Counted from the first letter of the stretch, positions 1-8,811 are shown. The stretch is 64,000 nucleotides of DNA from Oscillospiraceae bacterium (GCA_017395935.1 JAFQNL010000019.1:62001-126000); one strand, 5' to 3'. The notes: generated from the letters alone by a model not told the origin. Numbers and translations are program-made.

Positions 1-342
1 GGCAAGGCAGTTAATCCTCTCTCCTGTGAAGGTCAGATCGAGGGCGGTGTGGTCATGGGTATGGGCTTTGCCCTTACCGAGCAATACCCTCTTGTTGACT
101 GTAAGCCGACGGGAAAGCTGGGCACACTGGGCCTCTTCCGATCCAATCAGATCCCGGAGATCAAGGCTATTGTTGTAGAGAAACCCGGCCTGAATGTTGC
201 CGGAGGTGCCATTGGCATTGGTGAGATCACTTGTATCCCTACCGCCCCTGCCATTGCCGAGGCTTATTATCAGTTTGACGGTCTGCGCCGCAGCTCCCTG
301 CCTCTGGAGCAGACCCCTTACGCCAGAAAAAAGGCAAAATAA
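1..342 (+). CDS. Molybdenum hydroxylase large subunit, C-terminal end (partial)
   Basis: The reading frame is open from the first base and ends at a TAA at 340-342, so this is the last 113 residues of a gene that begins outside the window. The residues EGQIEGGVVMGMGFAL and GIGEITCIPTAPAIAEA match the C-terminal part of the molybdopterin-binding domain of xanthine dehydrogenase/aldehyde oxidoreductase large subunits, which bind the molybdenum cofactor and hydroxylate purines, aldehydes or N-heterocycles. It lies 39 bases before a second complete large subunit (382-2685) and is probably co-transcribed with it. The nearby SDMH maturation genes suggest one of these subunits is the selenium-dependent hydroxylase, but the substrate cannot be told from this fragment. 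Confidence 0.85.
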   Translation, partial: GKAVNPLSCEGQIEGGVVMGMGFALTEQYPLVDCKPTGKLGTLGLFRSNQIPEIKAIVVEKPGLNVAGGAIGIGEITCIPTAPAIAEAYYQFDGLRRSSLPLEQTPYARKKAK

Positions 343-381
343 TCATTCCCGGACCGATGCCCGGAAAAGGAGGGCAAATCA

Positions 382-2685
382 ATGAGCAAAGCAGTAGGAA
401 CCAGCAAGATCCGTGTAGATGCATACGATAAAGTCACCGGACGCAGTATGTACACCGAGGACCTGTGTGACAGCAGCGCGCTCATCATTAAGATCGTTCA
501 TTCCACAGTAGCCCATGGTATTGTACAAGAAGTGGATGCTACCGAGGCACTGAAGGTTCCTGGCGTTGTCAAGGTGTTGACTTGCTTTGACGTGCCGGAG
601 ATCCCCTTCGCCACAGCGGGCCACCCTTGGTCTACCGACCCGAGCCATCAGGATATCGACGTTCGCCATCTGCTCAACTACCACGTCCGATTCTACGGAG
701 ATGACGTGGCCGTTGTGGTGGCGGATAATGAGATCGCAGCCAATCAGGCTGCCCGCCTGGTTAAGGTCCGTTATCAGGAGCTGCCCTTTGTGCTGGATGT
801 GGAAGAGGCCATGAAGCCGGGCGCTCCGGCCATTCATGCCCGCTGGCCAGATAATATCTTTAAGCACACCCAGAATAACCGGGGCGACTACGCCGAGGCC
901 ATCAAGGAGCCTGGACTCACCGTGGTAGAGGGTTGGTATGATACCCCCACAGTTCAGCACTGCCATATTGAAAACCATATCTGCTATGCCTCGATGGAGA
1001 AAGGGCGGATTACCGTTGTCTCCTCAACCCAGATCCCTCATATTGTCCGACGGATCTGCGGTCAGGCACTGGGTATCCCGTGGGGTAAAGTGCGGGTGAT
1101 TAAGCCCTATATCGGAGGCGGTTTCGGCAACAAGCAGGACGCCCTCTATGAGCCTCTTTGCGCCTGGGTGACCACACAGGTAGGCGGACGTCTGGTTAAG
1201 TTGGACTGCAGCCGGGAAGAGACCTTTGTCTGCAACCGGGTCCGCCATGCGATCCGCACTCATATTGTTTCCCATGTTCGCCCGGATGGCACGTTTGCAG
1301 CCCGGAAGATCGAGTGCTTCTCTAATCAGGGCGCCTATGTCTCCCATGGACACAGTATCGTAGCCAAGGGGCTCAACTGCTTCCACCAGATGTATCCCTG
1401 TGCCAATATTCAGGGCGACGCCTATACAGTTTATACCAACCGGCCTACTGCTGGTGCTATGCGAGGCTATGGTATCCCTCAGGCTATGTGGGCAGCCGAA
1501 TGTCATATTGACGACGTAGCCAGGGCTCTGGGTCGGGATCCGGTAGAATACCGCTTCCAGATTGCTATGCCCAAGGGTTATGAGGACGCTTTCAGTAAGA
1601 ACTGCAACTGGGAGGATACTTACCGTCAGACTATGGCCAAGGGAATGGAAGCTATTGGTTATGAGCAGAAGCGGAAGGCCTATGCCAACCAGACCGGCCC
1701 TGTTCGCCGTGGTATCGGCATGGCTCTCTTCTGGTATAATACCGCCGTCTGGCCCATTGCGCTGGAGTCCTCTTCCTGCCGTATGGTTCTCAATCAGGAC
1801 GGTTCTGTTCAGGTTCAGACCGGTGAGACCGAGATCGGTCAGGGCTGCGACACTGCTTTTGCCCAGATGGCAGCCGATGCCATTGGAATCCCCTTTGAGG
1901 ATGTCCATATGGTCTCCACTCAGGACACCGATATCACTCCATACGGTACCGGCGCGTACGCCTCCCGCCAGACCTATGTGGGCGGCTTCTCTATCCAGCA
2001 GACGGGCAGTCTGCTGAAGGACAAAATTCTGAACTATGCGCAGGAACTTACTGGTCAGGCCCGAGCCAATCTGGATCTGGACGAAGGTAAGATCGTCCGG
2101 ATCACCGATGGGAAGCAGTTGATGACGCTGCAAGAACTGGCTATGGAAGCCCTGTACAGCCGGTCTCACAGTGTCCATCTCACTGCCGAGAGCACCTATC
2201 AGATCAAGAGCAATGCCTACTCCTTCGGTTGTACCTTTGCCGAAGTGGAGGTGGATATCCCCATGTGCAAGGCAAAGCTTATTGATATCGTCAACGTCCA
2301 CGACTGCGGCCGGCTCATTAATCCAGCTCTGGCCGAGGCACAGGTCCACGGCGGTATGTCTATGGCCATCGGCTACGGCCTGAGTGAGCAGCTGCTCTTT
2401 GATCCGAAAACGGGCAAGCCACTGAACAATAATCTGCTGGATTACAAGCTCTCCACCTTCATGGATCACCCTAACCTTCGGGCTGAATTTGTGGAGAATC
2501 CGGAGCCGACCAGTCCTTACGGAACCAAGAGTCTGGGCGAACCGCCTACCTGCTCTCCCGCGCCGGCCATTCGTAACGCCATCCTCAATGCCACCGGCGT
2601 CGCCATTGACCAAAATCCCATTACGCCCCATGTGCTCTTCCGGCGCTTTAAGGAAGAGGGCCTGCTGCAGCAAGGAGGGAACTGA
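382..2685 (+). CDS. xdhA: Xanthine dehydrogenase-like molybdenum-binding subunit
   Basis: This 767-residue protein has the usual length for the catalytic subunit of a three-subunit xanthine dehydrogenase-type hydroxylase, which takes an oxygen atom from water at a molybdopterin centre. The N-terminal aldehyde-oxidase a/b hammerhead domain occupies roughly residues 15-125. The Mo-cofactor-binding part follows, with the glycine-rich GGGFGNKQDALYEP around residue 250 and TGETEIGQGCDTAFAQM around residue 480. The C-terminal GTKSLGEPPTCSPAPAI contains the conserved active-site Glu. A GGAGG sits 9 bases before the ATG. It is followed two bases later by the FAD subunit gene, so the three genes form an operon. 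The true substrate (purine, nicotinate or another heterocycle) is not readable from sequence alone. Confidence 0.93.
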   Translation: MSKAVGTSKIRVDAYDKVTGRSMYTEDLCDSSALIIKIVHSTVAHGIVQEVDATEALKVPGVVKVLTCFDVPEIPFATAGHPWSTDPSHQDIDVRHLLNYHVRFYGDDVAVVVADNEIAANQAARLVKVRYQELPFVLDVEEAMKPGAPAIHARWPDNIFKHTQNNRGDYAEAIKEPGLTVVEGWYDTPTVQHCHIENHICYASMEKGRITVVSSTQIPHIVRRICGQALGIPWGKVRVIKPYIGGGFGNKQDALYEPLCAWVTTQVGGRLVKLDCSREETFVCNRVRHAIRTHIVSHVRPDGTFAARKIECFSNQGAYVSHGHSIVAKGLNCFHQMYPCANIQGDAYTVYTNRPTAGAMRGYGIPQAMWAAECHIDDVARALGRDPVEYRFQIAMPKGYEDAFSKNCNWEDTYRQTMAKGMEAIGYEQKRKAYANQTGPVRRGIGMALFWYNTAVWPIALESSSCRMVLNQDGSVQVQTGETEIGQGCDTAFAQMAADAIGIPFEDVHMVSTQDTDITPYGTGAYASRQTYVGGFSIQQTGSLLKDKILNYAQELTGQARANLDLDEGKIVRITDGKQLMTLQELAMEALYSRSHSVHLTAESTYQIKSNAYSFGCTFAEVEVDIPMCKAKLIDIVNVHDCGRLINPALAEAQVHGGMSMAIGYGLSEQLLFDPKTGKPLNNNLLDYKLSTFMDHPNLRAEFVENPEPTSPYGTKSLGEPPTCSPAPAIRNAILNATGVAIDQNPITPHVLFRRFKEEGLLQQGGN

Positions 2686-2687
2686 TC

Positions 2688-3572
2688 ATGTATGATATCA
2701 AAGCCATCTACGAGGCCCATTCCGTCTCTGAGGCGGTGGCACTTCGTCAGGCTCATCCCGAGGCTGATATTATTGCCGGCGGTTCGGACGTACTGGTCCA
2801 GATCCGGGAGGGCAGACGGGCCGGAAAGGAGCTCATTTCTATCTATCTGATCGATCAGCTCCGTGGTATCTCTCTGGATCAGATGGATAATATCCGGATT
2901 GGCTCGCTGACCTGCTTTACCGATATTACCCGTAACCATATTATTCAGCGCTATATTAACGTGCTTGGTGAGGCTGTCGATCAGGTAGGCGGCCCCCAGA
3001 TCCGCAATATCGGCACCATTGGCGGAAATACCTGCAACGGAGTTACCTCGGCAGACTCGGCCTCCACTCTCTTTGCGTGGGATGCTATAGTTGAGCTGAC
3101 CGGTCCTGAGGGTGTCCGGCGGGTTCCCATTCAGGACTTCTATCTCCGGGCCGGAAAGGTAGACGTCCGTCCAGGCGAGCTGCAAACGGCCATCCTGATC
3201 CCCAGAGAGAGCTATGAAAACTGTCACGGTCATTACATCAAATATGCCATGCGAAACGCCATGGACATTGCTACACTGGGCTGCAGCGTCAATGTCTCCC
3301 TCTCCAAGGATCGAAAGACCATCGACCGTGCCCGTATCGCCTATGGCGTGGCCGGTCCCATTCCTCTGCGGGCCAAGACAGCAGAAGCCTTCGCCCGGGG
3401 CCGGGAACTGAACGAAGATCTGATTGAGGGCTTTGCCCAAGCGGTTCTGGATGATATCCATCCCCGGGATTCTTGGCGCGCGGCCAAAGACTTCCGTGAG
3501 CATATCGCTGTGGAGTGTGCCCGACGTGCCCTCCGGGAATCCATCCGACTGGCAGGAGGTGAACTGGTATGA
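2688..3572 (+). CDS. xdhB: Xanthine dehydrogenase-like FAD-binding subunit
   Basis: This 294-residue protein is the medium subunit that passes electrons from the iron-sulfur clusters to FAD and then NAD or another acceptor. The FAD-binding PP-loop is visible as IIAGGSDVLVQIREG near residue 30, and the second signature is IRNIGTIGGNTCNGVTSADSA near residue 105. The CO-dehydrogenase flavoprotein C-terminal domain covers about residues 180-285. The gene starts two bases after the large-subunit stop and its end overlaps the next start by four bases (ATGA), which implies translational coupling in the order large, FAD and Fe-S subunit. Confidence 0.93.
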   Translation: MYDIKAIYEAHSVSEAVALRQAHPEADIIAGGSDVLVQIREGRRAGKELISIYLIDQLRGISLDQMDNIRIGSLTCFTDITRNHIIQRYINVLGEAVDQVGGPQIRNIGTIGGNTCNGVTSADSASTLFAWDAIVELTGPEGVRRVPIQDFYLRAGKVDVRPGELQTAILIPRESYENCHGHYIKYAMRNAMDIATLGCSVNVSLSKDRKTIDRARIAYGVAGPIPLRAKTAEAFARGRELNEDLIEGFAQAVLDDIHPRDSWRAAKDFREHIAVECARRALRESIRLAGGELV

Positions 3573-4060
3573 CACAGTATAAGCATATCCGCTGCACCAT
3601 CAATGGCAGGGAAGTAGACCGCATGATAGATGTCCGGGCCTCCCTTACAGATCTGCTGCGCAACGACTTCCGCCTGACCTCGGTAAAAAAGGGTTGTGAG
3701 GTAGGAGAATGCGGTGCCTGTAATGTGATCATAGATGGACGCTGCTATAATTCCTGTATCTATCTGGCTATCTGGGCCGATGGAAAGCAGATCCGGACGC
3801 TGGAGAGCCTGCTGGGTCCCAATGGTGAGCTGTCTGATATTCAGCAGGCCTTTGTGGATGAGGCTGCGGTCCAGTGCGGTTTCTGTACCCCCGGATTCAT
3901 TATGACAGCAGTTGAGATTCTGGAGAGCGGCGTACCCTATACCGATGATCAGCTGCGCAAGCTCCTCTCCGGTCACCTCTGCCGCTGTACCGGCTATGAG
4001 AATATCCTCCGGGCTGTGAAGAAGACCATGTATCGACGGCTGGGGATGGAAATGCCCTGA
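3569..4060 (+). CDS. xdhC: Xanthine dehydrogenase-like [2Fe-2S] subunit
   Basis: This 163-residue small subunit carries two [2Fe-2S] clusters that link the molybdenum site to FAD. The plant-ferredoxin-type cluster ligands are Cys43, Cys48, Cys51 and Cys63 (CEVGECGAC and a later Cys). The second, all-alpha domain has Cys103, Cys106, Cys138 and Cys140 (CGFCTPGF and CRCTGYENI). All eight expected ligands are present, so the protein should be functional. It is the last gene of the operon and a strong terminator follows 55 bases after its stop. Confidence 0.95.
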   Translation: MTQYKHIRCTINGREVDRMIDVRASLTDLLRNDFRLTSVKKGCEVGECGACNVIIDGRCYNSCIYLAIWADGKQIRTLESLLGPNGELSDIQQAFVDEAAVQCGFCTPGFIMTAVEILESGVPYTDDQLRKLLSGHLCRCTGYENILRAVKKTMYRRLGMEMP

Positions 4061-4115
4061 AGGGACTGAGAAACAGAAAAGCTGAGCCTGAAGGATTGTA
4101 CTTCTCAAGGTAGTA

Positions 4116-4150
4116 AAAAGCTGTGTAGACATTGTCTGCACAGCTTTTAT
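4116..4150 (+). terminator. Rho-independent terminator of the xdh operon
   Basis: A 15-bp stem (AAAGCTGTGTAGACA against TGTCTGCACAGCTTT, with one G-T pair) is followed by T residues. It closes the molybdenum hydroxylase operon. Confidence 0.85.
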
Positions 4151-4329
4151 CATTGTCTTATCCCTTATCAAGCAAGTGAAATATGCGGGATGGTTTTTGA
4201 AACTAATATTAAAAACTTAAATATTTAAAACATAAATCGTGTTCGTTTGCTTTGCATTAGAAATATTAAAGGCACAAACATTATATTCATTCTGGCTATG
4301 AAGAACCAAAGTAAATGAGTTACAGAATA

Positions 4330-4358
4330 TTGAAAATAGAAAGAGTGTGTGATATACT
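4330..4358 (+). promoter_or_regulatory. Sigma-70-type promoter of the GIY-YIG gene
   Basis: TTGAAA at 4330-4335 and TATACT at 4353-4358 are separated by 17 bases, 31 bases before the ATG of the GIY-YIG/DUF4357 gene. The rest of the 328-base gap (4061-4388) holds the xdh terminator and very AT-rich DNA with nothing else recognisable. Confidence 0.6.
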
Positions 4359-4388
4359 TAGGTATAAAATGAATAAGAAGGTAGTAAT

Positions 4389-5057
4389 ATGGCAAAAGGG
4401 ATAATCTATGTAATGACAACTGTGGTTCCTGGGTTAATCAAAATTGGAAAAACTAGAACGGATAATTATGAAAGCAGAATGTACCAGTTAGAACGGAACG
4501 GCTATTTTAATGTTGTAGGACTGAAAAGAAAATTTGCAATAGAAGTTGAAGACTACGATGAAAAAGAAAAACTGCTTGATGAGATTTTTGCAAAAAGCAA
4601 TGTTCAAGGGTCTGAGTTGTTTTCATTAGATGCAGATTTAGTTGTCCAGTTGCTATCCTCATTCGAGGGCAAACAAATTTTTCCTGAAACGTTAACTAAA
4701 GAAGAGGTCTTCATTGCTGCTACTGAAGAGCATAGAATTAAGAACGACTGGGCCCTTGTCCCAGATGGAAAGTACTATTTATCCCAAAATGTAAAGGGGT
4801 TTGGTAAGGTTACGGCAACAATGATAGTTGTAGATGGTAAACTTTCCGTTGAAAAAGGTAGTATATGTGCGCCGACCAGAAAGGGCTGGGTTCCAGAAGC
4901 AAGAAAGAATGCGCGAATCAAGGATAATGTTCTTCTTGAAACTACAGATGTGAATTCTCCTTCAACCGCGGGATGGATTGCATTGGGACACTCAAATAAC
5001 GGATGGTCTGTTTGGAAAGATTCCAAAGGACAACCAATCGATAAATATAGAAAATAA
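4389..5057 (+). CDS. GIY-YIG (T5orf172-type) protein with C-terminal DUF4357
   Basis: The first 80 residues contain the T5orf172 variant of the GIY-YIG nuclease fold: IIYVMTTVVPGLIKIGKT, then a conserved Arg in ESRMYQLER and a Glu in GSELF. The last 95 residues (DGKYYLSQN to GWSVWKDSKG) match DUF4357, which is often attached to this domain. Such proteins occur with phage, restriction and mobile DNA, and a DNA-cleaving role is only inferred here. The gene is clearly more AT-rich than its neighbours and uses A/T-ending codons. It has its own promoter and terminator and sits between two molybdenum gene blocks, so it looks acquired. Confidence 0.8.
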   Translation: MAKGIIYVMTTVVPGLIKIGKTRTDNYESRMYQLERNGYFNVVGLKRKFAIEVEDYDEKEKLLDEIFAKSNVQGSELFSLDADLVVQLLSSFEGKQIFPETLTKEEVFIAATEEHRIKNDWALVPDGKYYLSQNVKGFGKVTATMIVVDGKLSVEKGSICAPTRKGWVPEARKNARIKDNVLLETTDVNSPSTAGWIALGHSNNGWSVWKDSKGQPIDKYRK

Positions 5058-5073
5058 TGTATTTCCATGCAAC

Positions 5074-5106
5074 AATCCCCGCCAATTTCATGGCGGGGAT
5101 TCCTTT
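5074..5106 (+). terminator. Terminator after the GIY-YIG gene
   Basis: A perfect 10-bp stem AATCCCCGCC/GGCGGGGATT with an 8-base loop is followed by CCTTTCCCTT. It ends the GIY-YIG transcript before the convergent ModE-like gene. Confidence 0.75.
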
Positions 5107-5206
5107 CCCTTATAAATGTCAGCAATGACTTTCTTTCATTGAAGTCTGTAGTGCATACTGTTGGGAAATCAGAGCTATCTTTAACTGGTTTTAAGGGTAT
5201 GCTCGC

Positions 5207-5575
5207 TTACGGCTCAGCTTTTTTAGCGATCTTCCGAGATCCAAAACGGATCTCAAACTGTTTAACAGCGAAGGACTCAACTTCGGCCGCATAGTCCAGA
5301 TAGGCCTGTAAGATGACCTCGCCTTCTTCCGTCAGGTGAGCACCGCCGCCGCCCTTGCCGCCGGTGGTGGAGCAGACAAGCTTTGTCTCAAGACCGGCCT
5401 CTGCCTGCTTCAGGATTCGCCAGGCTTTGGAATAGGCCATATCCATCGCTTGAGCCGCAGCCCGAAGAGAACGATGCTCTCGAATCTGGATCAGAAGAGC
5501 AGCTACGCCCGGACCAAAACATTTTTCGTCCGTAAAGAGACGGATGGTAACTTTTGGATGCAGAGGCTGAGCCAT
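5207..5575 (-). CDS. ModE-like winged-helix regulator (N-terminal domain only)
   Basis: This 122-residue protein matches the LysR-like winged-helix DNA-binding domain of ModE. RSLRAAAQAMDMAYSKAWR is the helix-turn-helix, and GGKGGGGAHLTEEGE is the glycine-rich wing typical of ModE proteins. It lacks the C-terminal molybdate-binding TOBE domains of E. coli ModE, so its signal is unclear. It is divergent from yqeB-selD, and a perfect 9-bp inverted repeat lies in the shared region, so it probably controls the selenium/molybdenum hydroxylase genes. The start is set by AAAGGAGG nine bases before the ATG. Confidence 0.87.
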   Translation of the reverse strand: MAQPLHPKVTIRLFTDEKCFGPGVAALLIQIREHRSLRAAAQAMDMAYSKAWRILKQAEAGLETKLVCSTTGGKGGGGAHLTEEGEVILQAYLDYAAEVESFAVKQFEIRFGSRKIAKKAEP

Positions 5576-5604
5576 GGACAGCGCCTCCTTTCTTTGTTTG
5601 GGTT

Positions 5605-5633
5605 ATTATAGCATCTTCTGACTCCGGCGGCAA
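5605..5633 (-). promoter_or_regulatory. Promoter of the ModE-like regulator
   Basis: On the minus strand TTGCCG (5633-5628) and TATAAT (5610-5605) have a 17-base spacer, just upstream of the regulator start at 5575. Confidence 0.65.
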
Positions 5634-5640
5634 GGAAGCC

Positions 5641-5684
5641 TTGACGGTGAGCTGGAAAGAATGTTATTCTTAACAAAGAATAAC
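5641..5684 (+). promoter_or_regulatory. yqeB-selD promoter with overlapping palindromic operator
   Basis: A -35 TTGACG (5641-5646) and a -10 TTATTC (5664-5669) have a 17-base spacer. The perfect inverted repeat GTTATTCTT-N4-AAGAATAAC (5663-5684) covers the -10, as expected for a repressor site. Its GTTAT...ATAAC ends resemble known ModE boxes, and a related 22-bp palindrome occurs at 8851-8872. Confidence 0.6.
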
Positions 5685-5707
5685 GAACGTTCAGGGAGGA
5701 ACCGATC

Positions 5708-6502
5708 ATGCTGGTACTTATTCGTGGTGCCGGTGATATTGCCACCGGTGTCGCTCTTCGCCTCCACCGTGCAGGTCTCGCGGTGGTCATGACCGAGATC
5801 GAACATCCGACCGCTATCCGCCGGACGGTGGCCTTTTCAGAGGCCATTCTTCAGGGAGAAACCTCTGTGGAGGGAATCACCGCCCGTCGGGCTCTGCCGG
5901 AGGAAGTGTGGAGTTTGCTGTCTCAGGGAATCCTGCCTATCTTAGTTGACCCGGCAGGGGAGAGCGTTTCTCTTCTTCGTCCTCATGTGATAGTTGACGC
6001 TATACTGGCCAAGCGCAATCTGGGTACCCGGATTACCCAAGCGCCGGCGGTGATCGGCGTTGGTCCCGGCTTTACCGCCGGAGAGGACTGCCACGCAGTG
6101 GTAGAGACGATGCGAGGCCATACGCTGGGCCGTGTTCTCTACTCAGGCAGTGCTCTGGAAAACACCGCCATTCCCGGCCTGATCGGAGGCTTTGCCGGCG
6201 AGCGAGTTCTGAGAGCTCCCGGGGACGGATACTTTCACCCTGTTCGCCGTATCGGTGATCTGGTACAGGCTGGGGATGTTGTAGGGTATGTGAATGATAT
6301 GGGCATGAAATGTACGATCTCCGGCGTCCTGCGAGGCATTCTTCCCGAGGGGACTATGGTCTATCAAGGCATGAAGGCAGGAGATGTGGATCCGAGAGGG
6401 CGGCAGGCGAACTGTCTTACAGCCTCCGACAAGGCTCTGGCTGTGGGCGGCGGCGTACTGGAAGCGGTTCTGTCTCTGACTGGTGTGCTCAAGGAGAAAT
6501 GA
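5708..6502 (+). CDS. yqeB: Selenium-dependent molybdenum hydroxylase system protein YqeB (EF2563 family)
   Basis: This 264-residue protein belongs to the EF2563/YqeB family, found almost only in genomes with an orphan selD and selenium-dependent molybdenum hydroxylases. The N-terminus (LVLIRGAGDIATGVALRLHR) looks like a Rossmann nucleotide-binding start related to XdhC-type maturation factors. The biochemical role is not established, but it is thought to help insert labile selenium or sulfur at the molybdenum centre. The start follows GGGAGG. The stop is one base from the selD start, so both are made from one transcript. Confidence 0.88.
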   Translation: MLVLIRGAGDIATGVALRLHRAGLAVVMTEIEHPTAIRRTVAFSEAILQGETSVEGITARRALPEEVWSLLSQGILPILVDPAGESVSLLRPHVIVDAILAKRNLGTRITQAPAVIGVGPGFTAGEDCHAVVETMRGHTLGRVLYSGSALENTAIPGLIGGFAGERVLRAPGDGYFHPVRRIGDLVQAGDVVGYVNDMGMKCTISGVLRGILPEGTMVYQGMKAGDVDPRGRQANCLTASDKALAVGGGVLEAVLSLTGVLKEK

Positions 6503-6503
6503 T

Positions 6504-7544
6504 ATGGAAAACGAAGTAAAGCTGACTAAGCTGGCCCAGTGCGCCGGCTGCGGGGCAAAAGTAGGCGCAGGTGTTCTTGCTCAGCTGTTGGAAGGGATTC
6601 AGGTTCATAGGGATCCGAATTTGCTGGTAGGGTTTGACAAGAGTGATGATGCTTCGGTTTATCGAGTTTCCGATGAGCTTGCGTTGGTTCAGACGGTGGA
6701 CTTTTTCCCGCCGATCGCAGACGACCCCTATCTGTTCGGTCAGATCGCTGCTGCCAACGCCCTTTCTGATGTATACGCTATGGGAGCAGAGCCTAAGCTG
6801 GCGCTCAATCTCATGTGTGTCCCCCGGGATATGCCGCAGCAGGCGGTACATCAAATGCTCCGTGGCGGCTATGATAAAGTCTATGAAGCGGGCTGTCTCA
6901 TTACCGGCGGCCATAGCATCTTTGATCCGGAACCGAAATATGGCCTTGCCGTCACTGGCTTTGTCCATCCCCAGCGGATACTGACCAATTCTGGCGCTGA
7001 GACAGGCGATGTTCTTTTGCTGACAAAGCCTTTGGGAATCGGTGTGCTCACGACTGCTCATAAGGCAGATATGGTCACGCCTGAATCCATGGACCTGGCC
7101 TACGCATTAATGACTACCCTGAACAAATCTGCGCGGGATATTATGGTCCGTTATCGGGTCCATGCTTGCACTGACGTTACCGGCTTTAGTCTTATGGGGC
7201 ATATGCTGGAGATGGCACAGGGCAGCGAGAAGCAGATGCACCTGTCTGTCTCCGAAATTGATTTGATTCCTGAGGCAGTGGAGTTGGCCAGAATGGGGCT
7301 GCTTCCGGAGGGAATGTATCGAAACCGGACATTTGCCCAGCAGTGGGTAGAGCATGGAGAGATGCCTCTGGAAATTCAGGATCTGCTCTACGATCCCCAA
7401 ACCTCCGGCGGCCTGCTAATGGCCGTTCATCCGGAAGACGCGCAGGCGCTTCTGGAAGAACTGAAAGGGGCCGTTCCCTCTGCCCAGCGGATCGGAAGGG
7501 TAGCCGACTATCAGGGTGGCAAACGGATCTTTTTGGAAGGTTGA
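6504..7544 (+). CDS. selD: Selenide, water dikinase
   Basis: SelD makes selenophosphate from selenide and ATP. This 346-residue form begins KLAQCAGCGAKVGAG, so the catalytic residue is an ordinary Cys16 rather than selenocysteine, and the second Cys of the E. coli GCGC motif is Ala. The ATP-site residues GFDKSDDASVY and LVQTVDFFPPIADDPYLFG, and the AIR-synthase C-terminal CTDVTGFSLMGH and DPQTSGGLL, are intact. An upstream in-frame ATG at 6483 lies inside yqeB. The ATG at 6504 is chosen because AAGGAG lies eight bases before it. Its neighbours are SDMH genes rather than selA or selB, so here selenophosphate probably serves the hydroxylase. Confidence 0.95.
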   Translation: MENEVKLTKLAQCAGCGAKVGAGVLAQLLEGIQVHRDPNLLVGFDKSDDASVYRVSDELALVQTVDFFPPIADDPYLFGQIAAANALSDVYAMGAEPKLALNLMCVPRDMPQQAVHQMLRGGYDKVYEAGCLITGGHSIFDPEPKYGLAVTGFVHPQRILTNSGAETGDVLLLTKPLGIGVLTTAHKADMVTPESMDLAYALMTTLNKSARDIMVRYRVHACTDVTGFSLMGHMLEMAQGSEKQMHLSVSEIDLIPEAVELARMGLLPEGMYRNRTFAQQWVEHGEMPLEIQDLLYDPQTSGGLLMAVHPEDAQALLEELKGAVPSAQRIGRVADYQGGKRIFLEG

Positions 7545-7553
7545 ACAAATAAT

Positions 7554-7594
7554 ACCCCCGAAGAAAGTAGCTTTCTTCGGGGGTTCTTCTGTTT
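7554..7594. terminator. Shared terminator between convergent selD and the desulfurase gene
   Basis: A perfect 13-bp stem CCCCCGAAGAAAG/CTTTCTTCGGGGG with a 3-base loop lies between two convergent genes. The + strand has a T-rich tail, and the stem can also stop minus-strand transcription. Confidence 0.85.
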
Positions 7595-8744
7595 AATCCG
7601 ATGAGAGGATCCGGATAGCTTCCAGTGCTGAGTCAATATGGTGTTCGGTAGTGCCAAATCCAAAGGAGAAACGGACCGTTCCGTGGGGAAAGGTTCCCAG
7701 CGTTTTGTGAGCGCTTGGGGCACAGTGCAGGCCGCATCGGGTAAGAATGCCAAACTCTGTCTCAAGCCTCCAAGCTATCTCGGCATTATCCTGGCCGGGA
7801 AAATCCAGAGAGAAGACAGCAGTCCGGTCCCGGTGGTCCCAAGGACCTGCCAGATGGATTCGGTCAATATCCTTCAGACCATCCAGAAAACGTCGGGAGA
7901 GCTCTTGTTCTTCCTTACGGAATGCTTCAATTCCCCGACTGGCCACAAAGCGAACCGCGGCTTCCAGACCGTAGATACCGGGGAGATTGGGAGTGCCGGG
8001 TTCAAACTTATCCGGCAGATAGTCTGGTTGATACTCTGTATGAGAGGCAGAGCCGGTACCGCCGGTGACGACAGGGGAGAGGGTTTCGGCCAGACTCCGG
8101 CTCAGCAGCAGGGCGCCGATTCCCTGAGGGCCCAAAAGACCCTTGTGACCGGGGAGGGCAAGCGCGGAGATCCCCATGGCCTGCATATCAATTGGCCAGT
8201 GTCCGCCGGTCTGAGCCCCATCCAGCAGGAAATAGACTCCATGGGCCCGGCAGATACGGCCAATGGCCGCTGCATCCTGAACAGCGCCGGAAACATTGGA
8301 GCTGTGGGAAATGGCGACCAACCGGGTATTGGGCCGAATAAGCCGCTCCATTGCCGACAGATCCAGATATCCATCCCCGTCACACGGGATTCGATCGAAT
8401 GTGATTCCAAACGCTTCCAGCTGCCGAAGAGGCCGCATAACAGCGTTGTGCTCCATAGAAGAGACCAGTACATGATCCCCTGTCTTCAGCAGACCCCTGA
8501 GAACCAGATTGATTCCCCAGGTGGCTCCGGGGGTCAGAAGACAGCAGGTGGGATCATCATGATGAAATAATTCACACAGCGTTTCTCTCAGCGACAGACA
8601 GACCAGACCGGCTTGCTGAGCCGAATGGTAAACGCCCCGGTTGACCGAAGCTCCTACCTGAGTAAGATAATGGACCATGGCTTCCGTTGTACCCGGTGCT
8701 TTCGGGAAACTGGTGGCAGCATGGTCAAGGTAGATCGGAGTCAT
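7593..8744 (-). CDS. Class V aminotransferase / cysteine desulfurase of the EF2568 type
   Basis: This 383-residue PLP enzyme removes sulfur (or selenium) from cysteine (or selenocysteine) as a persulfide. Visible marks are IYLDHAATSFPKAP at the start, LDGAQTGGHWPID for the cofactor Asp, LPGHKGLLGPQG with the PLP lysine, and RCGLHCAPSAHKTLG with the reactive Cys loop. The EF2568-type subfamily accompanies selD and yqeB in SDMH clusters, so it probably supplies sulfur or selenium for hydroxylase maturation. The start at 8744 follows GGGAGG; a longer frame to 8774 would place this ribosome-binding site inside the gene. Confidence 0.9.
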   Translation of the reverse strand: MTPIYLDHAATSFPKAPGTTEAMVHYLTQVGASVNRGVYHSAQQAGLVCLSLRETLCELFHHDDPTCCLLTPGATWGINLVLRGLLKTGDHVLVSSMEHNAVMRPLRQLEAFGITFDRIPCDGDGYLDLSAMERLIRPNTRLVAISHSSNVSGAVQDAAAIGRICRAHGVYFLLDGAQTGGHWPIDMQAMGISALALPGHKGLLGPQGIGALLLSRSLAETLSPVVTGGTGSASHTEYQPDYLPDKFEPGTPNLPGIYGLEAAVRFVASRGIEAFRKEEQELSRRFLDGLKDIDRIHLAGPWDHRDRTAVFSLDFPGQDNAEIAWRLETEFGILTRCGLHCAPSAHKTLGTFPHGTVRFSFGFGTTEHHIDSALEAIRILSSD

Positions 8745-8811
8745 GAATCTTCCTCCCAAACGTTTCTTGCACACAGTTTACCACGGAAGCGCATTTGCTT
8801 CAAGAAAACAG

